Shown here: positions 1-8,936 of the stretch, in pieces | How positions within the stretch are numbered: the first letter of the stretch is position 1 | Layout: every line of letters starts with the position of its first letter | Source: Brevibacterium sp. UCMA 11754 | GTDB taxonomy: Bacteria > Actinomycetota > Actinomycetes > Actinomycetales > Brevibacteriaceae | Assembly (NCBI RefSeq): GCF_021532275.1 | Contig: NZ_JACBOT010000023.1 | Location: forward strand, 152,335-216,334 | DNA: 64,000 bases | Direction of reading: 5' to 3' | Notes under the pieces: generated by a model | What the model saw: only the letters and a program-made list of their open reading frames with translations | The model's database searches: none | Told to the model about the DNA's origin: nothing | Program-made: the position numbers and the translations under genes

Positions 1-1
1 G

Positions 2-838
2 GCAGCCATGGGCATTTTCACTGTGCTCGCACATTCGATGACCGAAGCCATCGGGCTGCACTCCGTGAGAAAAGGCTACGATCCACGTGACTTCTCGCTC
101 GTCGCGGAAGGCGGTGCGGGACCACTCTTCGCTTGGCACATTGCGAAGCAGCTCGGGATTCCCCGCATCATTGTGCCTACCTACCCGGGGATAACTTCAG
201 CAGTCGGACTTTTGGCGACCGACATCAGGTACGAAGTGCCGACCACGGTGTGGACCTCGTCCGACGATGCAGACATTGAATTGCTTGCACATGAAGTCGA
301 GCGATTGTCCGCAGATGCCGTTGCTCAGCTCAAGAGGGACGGAATGCCTGAAGAGCAGATCAGTCTGGAACGCAGCGTTGATTGCCGATACGTCGGTCAG
401 GGCTATGAATTGCGAGTCGAAGCTCCAGATGGTGAAGTCGACGTGGATTGGGTGAAGGCAGTGTCGGAGGCATTTCACGAACTGCACGGGCGCATGTACT
501 CTCAGCGCTTCGATGAAAAACCTGTTCAGCTCGTCAACGTGCGAGTCACCGGTGTTGGAGCCGTGCCTCAGATCGAGCTTCCTCGAATCGCAGTCGGGAC
601 TGCCGATGCTGGTGTGGCCTTGATCACAACGACACGGGCGCTCATGTGGACAGACGATACCGCCGAGCCCGAATGGACCGATACACGTGTCTATTCTCGC
701 GAGCTGCTTCAAGCGGGCAACGTCTTCACCGGGCCAGCCATCGTCGAACAGTTCGACTCGACGACCATCGTCGGTATCGGCCAGCGAGCAACGGTGGACG
801 AGCTCGGGCACATCATCATCGAAAGGAGCGAGGTATGA
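2..838 (+). CDS. hyuA: Hydantoinase/oxoprolinase subunit A, C-terminal part (5' end outside window)
   Basis: C-terminal 278 residues of a hydantoinase A/5-oxoprolinase-type protein, the ATP-dependent subunit that works with a B subunit to open cyclic amides or to carboxylate small ketones. Seen directly: a GGAGPLFAWHIA block and the PTYPGITSAVGLLATD block typical of the ASKHA-fold C-terminal half. The frame is open to the left edge, so the gene almost certainly starts upstream; the ATG at 8 is internal. The stop overlaps the ATG of the B subunit (ATGA at 835-838), which implies translational coupling. The substrate cannot be told from the sequence: hydantoin, oxoproline and acetone-carboxylase-like members look alike at this level. 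Confidence 0.88.
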   Translation, partial: AAMGIFTVLAHSMTEAIGLHSVRKGYDPRDFSLVAEGGAGPLFAWHIAKQLGIPRIIVPTYPGITSAVGLLATDIRYEVPTTVWTSSDDADIELLAHEVERLSADAVAQLKRDGMPEEQISLERSVDCRYVGQGYELRVEAPDGEVDVDWVKAVSEAFHELHGRMYSQRFDEKPVQLVNVRVTGVGAVPQIELPRIAVGTADAGVALITTTRALMWTDDTAEPEWTDTRVYSRELLQAGNVFTGPAIVEQFDSTTIVGIGQRATVDELGHIIIERSEV

Positions 839-2640
839 GCAAGGTTGCAATGCCGAAGACGGGAGTCTCACTGGCGCCCGAAGCACAGCGTAACTGGAAC
901 ACAGTCGAGGTCGATCCCATCACCTTGAGAGTGATCGGCGGAGCTCTCGACTCCATGGCAAAGGAGATGGCGCAGGTCCTCTACCGCATGGCGTACTCGA
1001 GTCTCATTCGTGAGTCCGAGGACCTGGGTGCCGGGATCTTCGATGTCAGCGGCAGAGAATTGTGCGAATCTGATTCGACACCGATGCACTGTGGATCCAT
1101 CCCTGCCTATATCAAGGGGATCAATCGCAAGCTTGCCGGCACGTACAAGCCGGGTGACGTCATCTTGCACAATCATCCCTATCACGGGGCTGCGCACTCA
1201 CCTGACTATGGGATCATCATTCCGATCTTCTGGAACGAACAGCACATTGGTTTTGCTGGGTGCACGGGACATGTCTCCGATATCGGCGGCAACTTCCCCG
1301 GTCTCTGCATGGATGTCGTGGATGTCTGGGCTGAGGGGAAGCTCATGGACTCCATGAAGATATACGACGGCGGCGTCCGCAACGATATGCTCATTCAGCA
1401 CATCCTGGACAATGTTCGGACACCGGAGCAGAATCGCGGAGATCTTGAAGCGCTGGTGTCATGCGCTCGCATCGGCGAGAAGAGATATCTCGAGCTCCTC
1501 GAGTCCTACGGTCTCGACACCGTCATGAGCGCAAGCGAGATGTGGATGGACTACTCCGAAACCATGTTGCGCAACAAGATCAGAGAGCTGCCGGACGGCA
1601 GCTATGAAGCGCCGATCGGCTATTTGGACGACGATGGTAAGAACAGGGGCGTGCCCATCAAGGTGGCGGTTCGTGTCGAGATCGACGACGATGAGGTGCT
1701 CATCGACCTCACTGGTTCGAACGAGCAGGTGCCGACAGCCTTCAACGTTCCCTTCGAAGGATCGGTATTGCCGGTCGCTGTCAGTGCCATTCGGACAATA
1801 CTCCTCGATGAGGTGACCACCACAGAATACGTTCCACAGAATGATGGCTGTTTCAGGCCGGTGAGAGCATATGCTCCGGAAGGCACTATCTTCAATCCCG
1901 ACTTTCCCGCCTCGTGCTTCGCCAGATTCTCTCAGGTCAACCGCGTCTTCGACTCGATCAATCTGGCATTGGCGCCGATCCTGCCCGACCATGCCATTGC
2001 CGGATCGTCGTCGGCGCTGTGTGCCATCGCCTATTCGGGGGTGGCCGAGGACGGCGAAAGCTACTGGGTGTACATCGAGATCAACGAAGGTTCGTATGGT
2101 GGTCGCAACGGTCGAGACGGAATGGATGCTGTCGACGCTCTGATGGCTAATACGCGGAACAACCCGATCGAAGAACTCGAGCTCAACCACGCCATGAGAG
2201 CCGAACGCTACGAACTTCGCGATGAATCGCCTGCCCCGGGCCGTTGGCGCGGTGGCATCGGCAGCGTGAGGCGATGGCTGATGATGACTGACACATTCCT
2301 CGGTTCAGAAGCTGACAATCGAAGCGATCCGCCAGCCGGGGCACTTGGCGGAGCCAGTGGAGTCTCAGGCTCATTCGTGCGCAACCCGGGCACCGATCGC
2401 GAAGAAGTGCTTCACTCGAAAGTCACGCAGGAGGTCGTCAATGCTGGAGACACCTTGGAGATCAGAATGCCATCGGGAGGTGGATTCGGCAATCCATTCG
2501 AGCGGGACCCATTCGCCGTGCTGCATGACGTGTGGGATGAATATCTGAGCGCAGAGGAAGCCAGCCGCGACTACGGAGTCGTTGTTGACACCGAGAACTG
2601 GGTCGTCGACGATGAAGCAACTGCAGTTCTTCGGTCCTGA
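835..2640 (+). CDS. hyuB: Hydantoinase/oxoprolinase subunit B
   Basis: Hydantoinase B/oxoprolinase family protein, 601 residues, partner of the preceding A subunit. Family features seen: the N-terminal DPITLRVIGGALDSMAKEM segment, an EDLGAGIFD stretch, a HNHPYHGAAHSPDYG metal-region motif around residue 120, and the C-terminal MPSGGGFGNPFERDP signature. The frame stays open upstream, but the ATG at 835 is chosen because it overlaps the hyuA stop and follows an AAAGGAGCGAGGT ribosome site. Cytoplasmic. The gene ends at a strong hairpin shared with the convergent GntR gene. Confidence 0.9.
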   Translation: MSKVAMPKTGVSLAPEAQRNWNTVEVDPITLRVIGGALDSMAKEMAQVLYRMAYSSLIRESEDLGAGIFDVSGRELCESDSTPMHCGSIPAYIKGINRKLAGTYKPGDVILHNHPYHGAAHSPDYGIIIPIFWNEQHIGFAGCTGHVSDIGGNFPGLCMDVVDVWAEGKLMDSMKIYDGGVRNDMLIQHILDNVRTPEQNRGDLEALVSCARIGEKRYLELLESYGLDTVMSASEMWMDYSETMLRNKIRELPDGSYEAPIGYLDDDGKNRGVPIKVAVRVEIDDDEVLIDLTGSNEQVPTAFNVPFEGSVLPVAVSAIRTILLDEVTTTEYVPQNDGCFRPVRAYAPEGTIFNPDFPASCFARFSQVNRVFDSINLALAPILPDHAIAGSSSALCAIAYSGVAEDGESYWVYIEINEGSYGGRNGRDGMDAVDALMANTRNNPIEELELNHAMRAERYELRDESPAPGRWRGGIGSVRRWLMMTDTFLGSEADNRSDPPAGALGGASGVSGSFVRNPGTDREEVLHSKVTQEVVNAGDTLEIRMPSGGGFGNPFERDPFAVLHDVWDEYLSAEEASRDYGVVVDTENWVVDDEATAVLRS

Positions 2641-2663
2641 TCACAGGGTCTGCTAATCCAGCT

Positions 2664-2725
2664 GCGCGAACTCAACCTCGTCGCCGCCGCGAACTCACAC
2701 TCGTGGCGGCGGCGAGGTTTCGCGC
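2664..2725. terminator. Bidirectional hairpin between convergent genes
   Basis: Outer arm GCGCGAA (2664-2670) pairs with TTCGCGC (2719-2725). Inner arm 2676-2688 pairs with 2705-2717 with one mismatch, forming a 13-bp GC-rich stem. It lies between the stop of hyuB and the stop of the minus-strand GntR gene, so it can serve both. There is no clear T tract. Confidence 0.65.
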
Positions 2726-2728
2726 TTC

Positions 2729-3421
2729 TCAGGGCCTGTCGAAGCTCTGGTAGTAAGCGGAAACCGTGTCGAGGTGCCGGCGCATGAGCGTCATCGCAGC
2801 CATCGAGTCCCGATCGACTATTGCCTCAAAGAGCGCCGAATGGTCGTGACTGACCGTGGTGCCGATGTTTGCAGCGGCATTGGCATCTCCGACGACGTTC
2901 TGCAGAGCGTTGAAGAGGGGAATTGTGACGACCTCGAGCAGAGGATTGTGCGAAGCTTCAACGATCTGCTGGTGGAAGGTCGAGTGGCTGGAGAATGACG
3001 ACTCCTCGCTGCGCAGGCTCGGATCCGAATTCCTCAGCCTTTCGAGGTCCTCATCCGTCCTACGGGAGGCTGCGAAGCCGACCGCGGGAACCTCAGTGAT
3101 GTGCCGGATCTCCATGAGATTATCGATCGAGATCGAATCGGCAGACGCCAGCAAGGTGACTCCGATCTCCAGCTGCGAACCCAAATGGCCGACGGTGGGG
3201 ATCGTGACGAATGTTCCCCCATTGACTCCCCGCACGCTTCGGACCAGGTGCTCGCTCGATAACGTCCGCAGGGCTTCACGGATCGTGCTCTGCCCGACAG
3301 AAAAAGTCTCCCGAAGCTGCCCATCTGAGGGCAACCGTGACCCAGGGCTGAACGTGCCATCTAAAATCTGGCGTCGCAGCTCGGCTGCAACCACCGAGTA
3401 GGCGGTTCTCGATTCGACCAT
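2729..3421 (-). CDS. GntR-family (FadR type) transcriptional regulator
   Basis: 230-residue regulator. The N-terminal winged helix-turn-helix carries the GntR signature LPSDGQLRETFSVGQSTIRE. The C-terminal FCD all-helical ligand domain has the expected His in FHQQIVEASHNPLLE. FadR-type regulators often bind carboxylate or acyl-CoA ligands through a metal site. It is the last gene of the minus-strand catabolic operon and probably controls it. A start five codons upstream (3436) is possible; 3421 is preferred because it gives the usual MVESRTAYSVV beginning before the HTH. The effector is unknown. Confidence 0.85.
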   Translation of the reverse strand: MVESRTAYSVVAAELRRQILDGTFSPGSRLPSDGQLRETFSVGQSTIREALRTLSSEHLVRSVRGVNGGTFVTIPTVGHLGSQLEIGVTLLASADSISIDNLMEIRHITEVPAVGFAASRRTDEDLERLRNSDPSLRSEESSFSSHSTFHQQIVEASHNPLLEVVTIPLFNALQNVVGDANAAANIGTTVSHDHSALFEAIVDRDSMAAMTLMRRHLDTVSAYYQSFDRP

Positions 3422-3422
3422 G

Positions 3423-3715
3423 TCAGGCCGGAACAATCGTCGTCATATCAGTCCACGTCCTTGTCATTATCCTGGCTCTTAGCACGTCGATGTCGGCGAT
3501 GATGAATTCAATCCCCTGGAACTCGGCAATCCGATGACCAAACTGTTCCTGCTCCTTCAGATATCCGATCGCAGAGTTCAAGGCACCCTGGGCGACCCCG
3601 ACAGCCTGTAATGCCATCGTAATGCGAGTATGGTCAAGATTCCGCACAGCGGTCTTCAGGCCGTGTCCTTGGCACCGAGGCCGAACCCGGGGCCACCGTC
3701 CTCGCCGACGAACGC
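3423..3715 (-). pseudogene. Relic of an acyl-CoA dehydrogenase
   Basis: Reading from the stop of the CitE-like gene, one frame gives FVGEDGGPGFGL. After an extra 20 bases it resumes in another frame as KTAVRNLDHTRITMALQAVG and continues through YLKEQEQFGHRIAEFQGIEF. Together these match the middle/C-terminal region of acyl-CoA dehydrogenases (GFG...LDHTRI...AVGIAQGAL...QFG). About 80 residues remain of a normal 380. The N-terminal half, the FAD-binding end and the catalytic Glu region are gone, and the 20-base insertion shifts the frame. It lies between the lyase and the regulator, so it is probably a deletion remnant of a second dehydrogenase in this operon. Confidence 0.75.
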
Positions 3716-4531
3716 TCAGCCGCCGTGAGCTAGGAGCAATTCGGCACGGCGGATGATGACTTCATCGACGAGCTCGCCGTTGAGGACGAAGGCCCCTGTG
3801 CTGCGCGATCGGGCTTCGGACATGACCGACCGCGCCCAGTCGAGATCTTGCGCAGTTGGTGCGAACGCCAAGCGGATGGGGTCGATTTGCCGGGGATGAA
3901 TGGCCAGCTTTCCATCGAATCCCTGGGCTGCTGCGGCATCAGCCTCCCCCCGCAGCCCGAAATCATCGTCGACAGCAGTGTGAACCGAGTCGATGACTAA
4001 GCGTCCATACGCGCGTGCGGCGTAGAGGACTCGAGTCCTCGCATAGGCGATGGGGTCGGAAGCGGGCACAGTCGAATTCTCCGTGCTCCGGGTCCGCAGA
4101 TTCAGCGCCAGGTCCGCCGAGCCGAGAGCTAATGCACCGACTTGCTGATGTGCGGCGATCCGGTCGACCTCGATCACGCCCCTTGCTGTCTCAATAAGGG
4201 CGATGACCTCAAGCCCGGTCAGTGATTCGAATGGATGGTCCGCCTCTGCCATCGGAATCATGACTCGTGTGATGGCGCACTCTCGGACAGCGTCGAGGTC
4301 GGGGGCCGCGAGGGTCGTTCCGAAGCCATTGATGCGAACGCAGACTCGTTCGGGATCGAGGGTCGAAGAGAGCAGCAGTTCCCGCGCTGAGTCCTTGTCC
4401 TCGGGTCGCACGGCGTCCTCAAGGTCAATGATCGTCAGGTCGGCAGCCGCGATCGCCTTTCCATAGCGCTCAGGTCTGTCCGCTGGAACGAAGAGCCAGC
4501 CAGGGCCCGCAGCTGTTACTGATGTGGTCAT
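3716..4531 (-). CDS. CitE-like HpcH/HpaI aldolase/citrate lyase family protein (acyl-CoA lyase)
   Basis: 271-residue TIM-barrel protein of the CitE family, which cleaves or forms 3-hydroxyacyl-CoA esters such as malyl-CoA or citramalyl-CoA. Seen: WLFVPADRPERY near the N-terminus (CoA-ester lyase start), IIDLEDAVRPEDKDSAR, the metal-ligand Glu in IETARGVIEVDRI and the Asp in ALGSADLALNL. The length matches stand-alone CitE-like lyases rather than the citrate lyase beta subunit, and no citD or citF lies nearby. Context (MaoC hydratase, CoA-transferase, acyl-CoA dehydrogenase) favours a citramalyl-CoA or methylmalyl-CoA lyase role; that is inference. Confidence 0.85.
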   Translation of the reverse strand: MTTSVTAAGPGWLFVPADRPERYGKAIAAADLTIIDLEDAVRPEDKDSARELLLSSTLDPERVCVRINGFGTTLAAPDLDAVRECAITRVMIPMAEADHPFESLTGLEVIALIETARGVIEVDRIAAHQQVGALALGSADLALNLRTRSTENSTVPASDPIAYARTRVLYAARAYGRLVIDSVHTAVDDDFGLRGEADAAAAQGFDGKLAIHPRQIDPIRLAFAPTAQDLDWARSVMSEARSRSTGAFVLNGELVDEVIIRRAELLLAHGG

Positions 4532-4564
4532 TTCGGCGTCTTCGCGTCTGTGGTCTCGGCGTGA

Positions 4565-5938
4565 TCAGCCACAGAAGCCGCCGATGATCTCTGTCGCCGG
4601 TCGACTGCCCTGTGCTTCGGTGATCGCCGATTGAATTCTGCCTGCTCTTTCGGCACCGACAACGGGCAGGGCGCAATCGGAGAACTTCACAGCCACCTCG
4701 GCGTTGGTCAACGGTCGTGATTCATGACCGCGATTGATCTTCTCGGACTCGTGCAGAGTCGTTCCGTCTTTGAGGGTGACGGCGAGATCTCCGGAGAAGG
4801 CCTTCGGGTACAGACTGGCATCATCGTGTTCGATCGTGAGCAGAGCCGCGGCCGCGAGGACGTCCTTCTCGCCGCGCGCTGACTCAGTGAGCTCGTCGAA
4901 TGTGATCTTTCCATGGCGCAGGGCCGCGGCAGTGAGGAAGGGCAGACTGAACTTCGCGTCGTACTCGCCTCGTGGTCGCAGTTTGTCTTCGACAGGCTCA
5001 CACACGACCCTTGCCGGCACCTCGTGGATCCTCGCTGTCATGCGTTCGATCTGGGAGTACTTGAAGGCAGGATCTTCGCGCAGACGCAGGGCGATGTCGA
5101 TGAAGGAATGTGTGAAATGGCAGGTCGGGAACGGTTTGACCGCAACGTTGTCGACTTCCCATACCTCGCCGAGGTTGTCGAAGAGTTCCGGACCCGGTGC
5201 TTCGCTGTCCTGGATGTGGGTGCGGTAGAGACCGAAACGTCCTTCATAGATTCCGGTCGGGCCGTCGAAGCCGGCGGCCGCCAGGCTCACTGCATGCAAG
5301 CCGGCGTTGGCCGCCCAGCCTGGGTGGAGGCGTTTCGTTCCAGATCCTTCGTCGAGGAATTGGAGCACTCCAGAGGAGAACGATCCGACGATGCCCTGAG
5401 CGGCGACGAGTTGCTCGGCGGTGAGCTTGTGGATGATCCCCGCGCCGATCGCTGAGCCGTAGGCGCCGAGCACTCCGGTGGGGTGGAACCCTTTGTCGTG
5501 GAACCGTCCGTCGGCCGCCATTCCCAGGCGGGCGTTGACCTCGATGGCGAGGATGTAGCCGAGCAGCACGTCGTCGAACGTGATCGACTCATTGCCTGCA
5601 CTTGCACTGATGACAGCTGCCAGCGATGACGCGCTGACATGGGAGACGGCAGCGATATGCGTATCGTCGAAGTCGTGCCCGTGGATCATTAGTCCATTGG
5701 CGATGGCAGCGCCGGACTTGGACAGGGTTTCAGTTCGACCGATGACGGGGACTTCACCGGGATCCAAGCGTGAGAGTCCGTCCAGGGTAACCTCGGCGAA
5801 ATCGGTTGTGCTTGCCGCGATGCCGACGCCGATCGAGTCGAGCATGAGGTGACGAGCACGCAGTTTCACCGCTTCGGGGATATCCGCAATGGTGATGGAC
5901 GAGACCTTGGTTGCAATTGTTTCTGAAATGCTTGGCAT
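4565..5938 (-). CDS. MmgE/PrpD family protein
   Basis: 457-residue member of the family containing 2-methylcitrate dehydratase (PrpD) and cis-aconitate decarboxylase. Seen: the conserved start KLRARHLMLDSIGVGIAAS, GRTETLSKSGAAIANGLMIHGHDFDDTH (the usual N-H-x-x-D-x-D block) around residue 75, LDEGSGTKRLHPGWAANAG around residue 195, and FPTCHFTHSFID. No prpB or prpC is present, so a methylcitrate cycle is not supported here. With a CoA-transferase, a MaoC hydratase and a CitE-like lyase alongside, it more likely handles a branched C5/C6 dicarboxylate. The exact reaction is unknown. The stop lies 33 bp upstream of the lyase start. Confidence 0.85.
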   Translation of the reverse strand: MPSISETIATKVSSITIADIPEAVKLRARHLMLDSIGVGIAASTTDFAEVTLDGLSRLDPGEVPVIGRTETLSKSGAAIANGLMIHGHDFDDTHIAAVSHVSASSLAAVISASAGNESITFDDVLLGYILAIEVNARLGMAADGRFHDKGFHPTGVLGAYGSAIGAGIIHKLTAEQLVAAQGIVGSFSSGVLQFLDEGSGTKRLHPGWAANAGLHAVSLAAAGFDGPTGIYEGRFGLYRTHIQDSEAPGPELFDNLGEVWEVDNVAVKPFPTCHFTHSFIDIALRLREDPAFKYSQIERMTARIHEVPARVVCEPVEDKLRPRGEYDAKFSLPFLTAAALRHGKITFDELTESARGEKDVLAAAALLTIEHDDASLYPKAFSGDLAVTLKDGTTLHESEKINRGHESRPLTNAEVAVKFSDCALPVVGAERAGRIQSAITEAQGSRPATEIIGGFCG

Positions 5939-5952
5939 GATGTCTCCTGAAA

Positions 5953-7107
5953 TCAGATGTGGGTTCGACCGGCGAAGATGGATTTGGCGATGACAGTGTT
6001 GAGGACGTCGTTGGTGCCCTCGCCGATGCTCATGAGCGGAGCATCTCGGTAGAGTCGCTCGATTTCGTATTCCTTCGAATAGCCGTAGCCTCCGTGGATG
6101 GACATGGCCTCGATGGCCGATTCCAGAGCGACTTCGGAGCAGAAGACTTTGGCCATTCCGGTCTCCGCGTCGGCGCGACCCTTAACGAGGGACTGGGCGG
6201 ACCAATACATCAATTGTCGTGCGGCCTGCACACGTGTTGCCATTCTGCCGATCCGCAGCTGGATAGCCTGGAAATTGGAGATCGCCTGTCCGAACGATTC
6301 GCGCTCTTGGGCATAGGAGACCGACTCTTCGAGCGCGCGCTGTGCGATACCGACCGAGCGGCCCGCGATATTCACCCGGCCCCACTGCAGTGCTGAGAGC
6401 ACCTGCTGCATTCCGCGTCCCTCGACCCCTCCGAGCAGTGCACTCTCGTCGACCTCGCAGTTGTCGAAGAGGATCTCACAGCTCTCGGGGCCCTTGTATC
6501 CGAGCTTCGGTATGTCCTTGGTGACTTCGAATCCGGGGGTGCTGGCCTCGACGAGGAGGATGCTCATTCCACGGTGCGCGGGAGTCGTGTCGGTGTCGGT
6601 CTTGACGAGGACGGGAAGTGGATCGGCATGTCGTGCGTTGGTGATCCACATTTTGGACCCGTTGATGATGTACTTTCCGTCGACTTTCTTGGCTGTGGTC
6701 TTGATGCCCTGCAGATCAGTGCCGGCATCCGGCTCGGTAAGTGCGAGAGCCGTCCGTCTTTCTCCCGAGGCCAGCGACGACAGATACGTGGACTTCTGTT
6801 CCTCGGTTCCGTGTTCGGCGATCATCTTCGACGCCATGGTGTGGCTGCCGAGAACACCTGCGATTCCCATCCACCCGCGAGCCAGTTCTTCGAAGACGAT
6901 TCCGAAGGAAATAGGGTCGATGCCCAAACCATCGTGTTCTTCGGGAATCGTCAGCCCAAAGAGGCCCATCTCCTTGAGCTTGTCGACGATGTCGGTCGGG
7001 TACTCACCCGAAGCCTCCATCTCCCTGGCGACGGGGATGATCTCCTTATCGACGAACGATCGCAGGGACGTCTTGAAGTCATTTTGTTCCTCGGTGAGTT
7101 CGAACAT
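5953..7107 (-). CDS. Acyl-CoA dehydrogenase
   Basis: 384-residue FAD enzyme that introduces an alpha-beta double bond into an acyl-CoA and passes electrons to ETF. Seen: the N-terminal ELTEEQNDFKTSLRSFVDKEI, the FAD-region ALTEPDAGTDLQGIKTTAKK, GRVNIAGRSVGIAQRALEES, and the C-terminal IGEGTNDV with the catalytic Glu at the usual position. The frame is open about 84 codons further upstream, but the ATG at 7107 is the family start; the extension overlaps the CoA-transferase gene. The gene starts 4 bp after the CoA-transferase stop. Candidate substrates from context are methylsuccinyl-CoA-like esters (inference). Confidence 0.9.
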   Translation of the reverse strand: MFELTEEQNDFKTSLRSFVDKEIIPVAREMEASGEYPTDIVDKLKEMGLFGLTIPEEHDGLGIDPISFGIVFEELARGWMGIAGVLGSHTMASKMIAEHGTEEQKSTYLSSLASGERRTALALTEPDAGTDLQGIKTTAKKVDGKYIINGSKMWITNARHADPLPVLVKTDTDTTPAHRGMSILLVEASTPGFEVTKDIPKLGYKGPESCEILFDNCEVDESALLGGVEGRGMQQVLSALQWGRVNIAGRSVGIAQRALEESVSYAQERESFGQAISNFQAIQLRIGRMATRVQAARQLMYWSAQSLVKGRADAETGMAKVFCSEVALESAIEAMSIHGGYGYSKEYEIERLYRDAPLMSIGEGTNDVLNTVIAKSIFAGRTHI

Positions 7108-7111
7108 GGTT

Positions 7112-8275
7112 TCAGGCTCCTTTGCTGTTGGTAGACGTGTCGAGTTCGGCCAAAAGTTCGGCTCGATGCTCGTCGATCTGCGGTGCTGCTCGGTTGGCAT
7201 CGAGACGGGGGCCGACACGGGGCGCAGTGGCGATATTGCTGATCGAACCCCATCGCTGGTGATCGGTATCGAAGACAAGTCCGCGTTGAGCAACAAGGGG
7301 GTCCTGCAGGGCCTCGGCCACGCTTTTGACCTTGGCGACCGGAACGCCTGCGGCCTCAAGCCGGTCCACCCATTCGTCGGCCGTGCGCTCGATGAACGCC
7401 GCTTCGAGAATTGAGAGCAGCTCGGTCTTGTTCTCGATTCGGCGGTCGAAGCTGGAGAATCGTTCTTCTGCCAGCCTGTCGTCTCCGACCACTTCGGTCA
7501 GTCGGCGGTAGAACTTCTCTTTGGCACAGCCGACGGTCAACCATCCATCACTTGCTTCGAACGCCTGGAACGGAACGAGGGAGGGGTGCGATGATTTCGT
7601 CGTCCTCTGAGGTTCGAACCCTTCATTGAGGTGCCAGTTGCCGACATAGGACAGCATTGACACGGCGGTATCGAAGAGGCTGAGATCGCAGTCTGTCCCC
7701 ACCCCGTCACGACGGGCCGCGTGCACTCCGGCCAGCATCGAGATCGCTGCGACCAGTCCGCCGCTGAAGTCGACGAGGGACAAGCCTGATTTGGTCGGTG
7801 GCCCTTGAGGTTCCCCGGTGATGTCCATCCACCCGGCGGCTGCTTGGAGCATATAGTCATATCCCGGCCTCTTCGCGGCGTCGCCATCGCTGCCGTATCC
7901 CGACAGCGTGCAGCAGACGACCTGAGGGTTGATATGGCGCAGGGAATCGTAGGTGATGCCGAGCTTGGCGGGGACATCGCCGCGCAGGTTCGAGTACACG
8001 ACGTCTGCCGTGGCGACGAGGCGGGTGAAGACCTCACGGTCGTCATCATCGTTCAGGCTCAGCGCGATGCTGCGTTTGTTGCGATTGAAGGACTCGTAGA
8101 AGAGTGAATCAGTGCCTTCGCGGTACGGAGGCACATAGCGTCCGATGTCGCCACCTGAGTTCGGGTCTTCGATCTTGATGACGTCCGCCCCGAGGTCGGC
8201 GAGCTGCATTGACCCCCAGGGGCCAGCTCCGTATTGTTCGACGGCGATGATGCGAATGTCTTCGAGCGGTTTCAT
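7112..8275 (-). CDS. Family III CoA-transferase (CaiB/BaiF)
   Basis: 387-residue formyl-CoA transferase/CaiB-type enzyme that moves CoA between carboxylic acids through an aspartyl-CoA anhydride. Seen: the start MKPLEDIRIIAVEQYGAGPWGSM, LADLGADVIKIEDP (the family block before the active site), YDYMLQAAAGWMDITG and SGLSLVDFSGGLVAA. The catalytic Asp is expected in the VDFSGG-containing or GYDYML region; I did not align it exactly. It likely activates the acid that the next enzymes process as a CoA ester. It sits between the MaoC hydratase and the acyl-CoA dehydrogenase in the same operon. Confidence 0.88.
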   Translation of the reverse strand: MKPLEDIRIIAVEQYGAGPWGSMQLADLGADVIKIEDPNSGGDIGRYVPPYREGTDSLFYESFNRNKRSIALSLNDDDDREVFTRLVATADVVYSNLRGDVPAKLGITYDSLRHINPQVVCCTLSGYGSDGDAAKRPGYDYMLQAAAGWMDITGEPQGPPTKSGLSLVDFSGGLVAAISMLAGVHAARRDGVGTDCDLSLFDTAVSMLSYVGNWHLNEGFEPQRTTKSSHPSLVPFQAFEASDGWLTVGCAKEKFYRRLTEVVGDDRLAEERFSSFDRRIENKTELLSILEAAFIERTADEWVDRLEAAGVPVAKVKSVAEALQDPLVAQRGLVFDTDHQRWGSISNIATAPRVGPRLDANRAAPQIDEHRAELLAELDTSTNSKGA

Positions 8276-8332
8276 CTGTCTGCACCTATTCCCTGTGAGT
8301 TCGTGTGTATTGGAGAAGTGATCACCGTGTGC

Positions 8333-8860
8333 TCAGCTGTAATCGGTGACTGCATCGGTCGATTTGGGGAAGTAGTCTTGGCCGATTCCGCTCTCTTTTG
8401 TGGCGACCATGACCGAGCGCTTCCACGTGACGACAGTTGTTCCCTCCTGATTGAGTCCTCTGGTGGTCATCGAGATGATCCCGGCGTATTCCCGTGACTT
8501 CGAGCGGCGAGCTTCTGTGCAGACGCTCTCGGCGTACAGAGTGTCGCCGACGTAGACGGGATGACGGAACATGATGTCGGTGAACGCGAGGTTCGAGATC
8601 GCGTTCTGACTCATGTCGTACACGGTCAGTCCGAGGACGAGTGCAACGGTCAGTCCGGAGTTGACGATGACCTTGCCGTCGGTGATCGGGTTCTGAGCCG
8701 CGAAGTGTTCGTTGAAGTGGTTCTGGTTCGTATTCATCGTCAGATTGGTCAGCCAGACGTTGTCGGCATCGGTGATGGTCCGGCCGAAGGGGTGCTGGTA
8801 CTCGTCTCCGACGATGTAGTCCTCGAAGAAGCGACCGATGATGGCGTCGTGAGTGGTCAT
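8333..8860 (-). CDS. MaoC-like hot-dog hydratase
   Basis: 175-residue hot-dog fold hydratase/dehydratase. Seen: the YQHPFGRTITDADNVWLTNL block and the hydratase motif region TMNTNQNHFNEHFA. There the His is kept and the usual Asp position is Asn, as in several MaoC proteins acting on mesaconyl- or itaconyl-CoA-type substrates. The C-terminal half has the HPVYVGDTLYAESVC strand pattern. The ATG at 8860 is chosen because the family begins near GRFFEDY; an upstream in-frame extension to 8965 looks non-coding. It is placed between the transporter and the CoA-transferase and is probably the hydration step of the pathway. Confidence 0.85.
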   Translation of the reverse strand: MTTHDAIIGRFFEDYIVGDEYQHPFGRTITDADNVWLTNLTMNTNQNHFNEHFAAQNPITDGKVIVNSGLTVALVLGLTVYDMSQNAISNLAFTDIMFRHPVYVGDTLYAESVCTEARRSKSREYAGIISMTTRGLNQEGTTVVTWKRSVMVATKESGIGQDYFPKSTDAVTDYS

Positions 8861-8936
8861 GTGGTGATGTCTCCTATTTCGAGTGTGCGTCTGGGTTCGT
8901 TGGGCTGAGTGAGTCGGATTCGATGGTTGCCGGCCC

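Noticed and set aside
646..834. N-terminal extension of hyuB back to 646
   Set aside because: The frame is open but overlaps hyuA fully. The ATG at 835 has a ribosome site and the classic stop-start overlap.
197..886. Long antisense frame opposite hyuA
   Set aside because: It has no family features and its codon use mirrors the real gene on the other strand. Many similar shadows occur opposite high-GC genes throughout the window.
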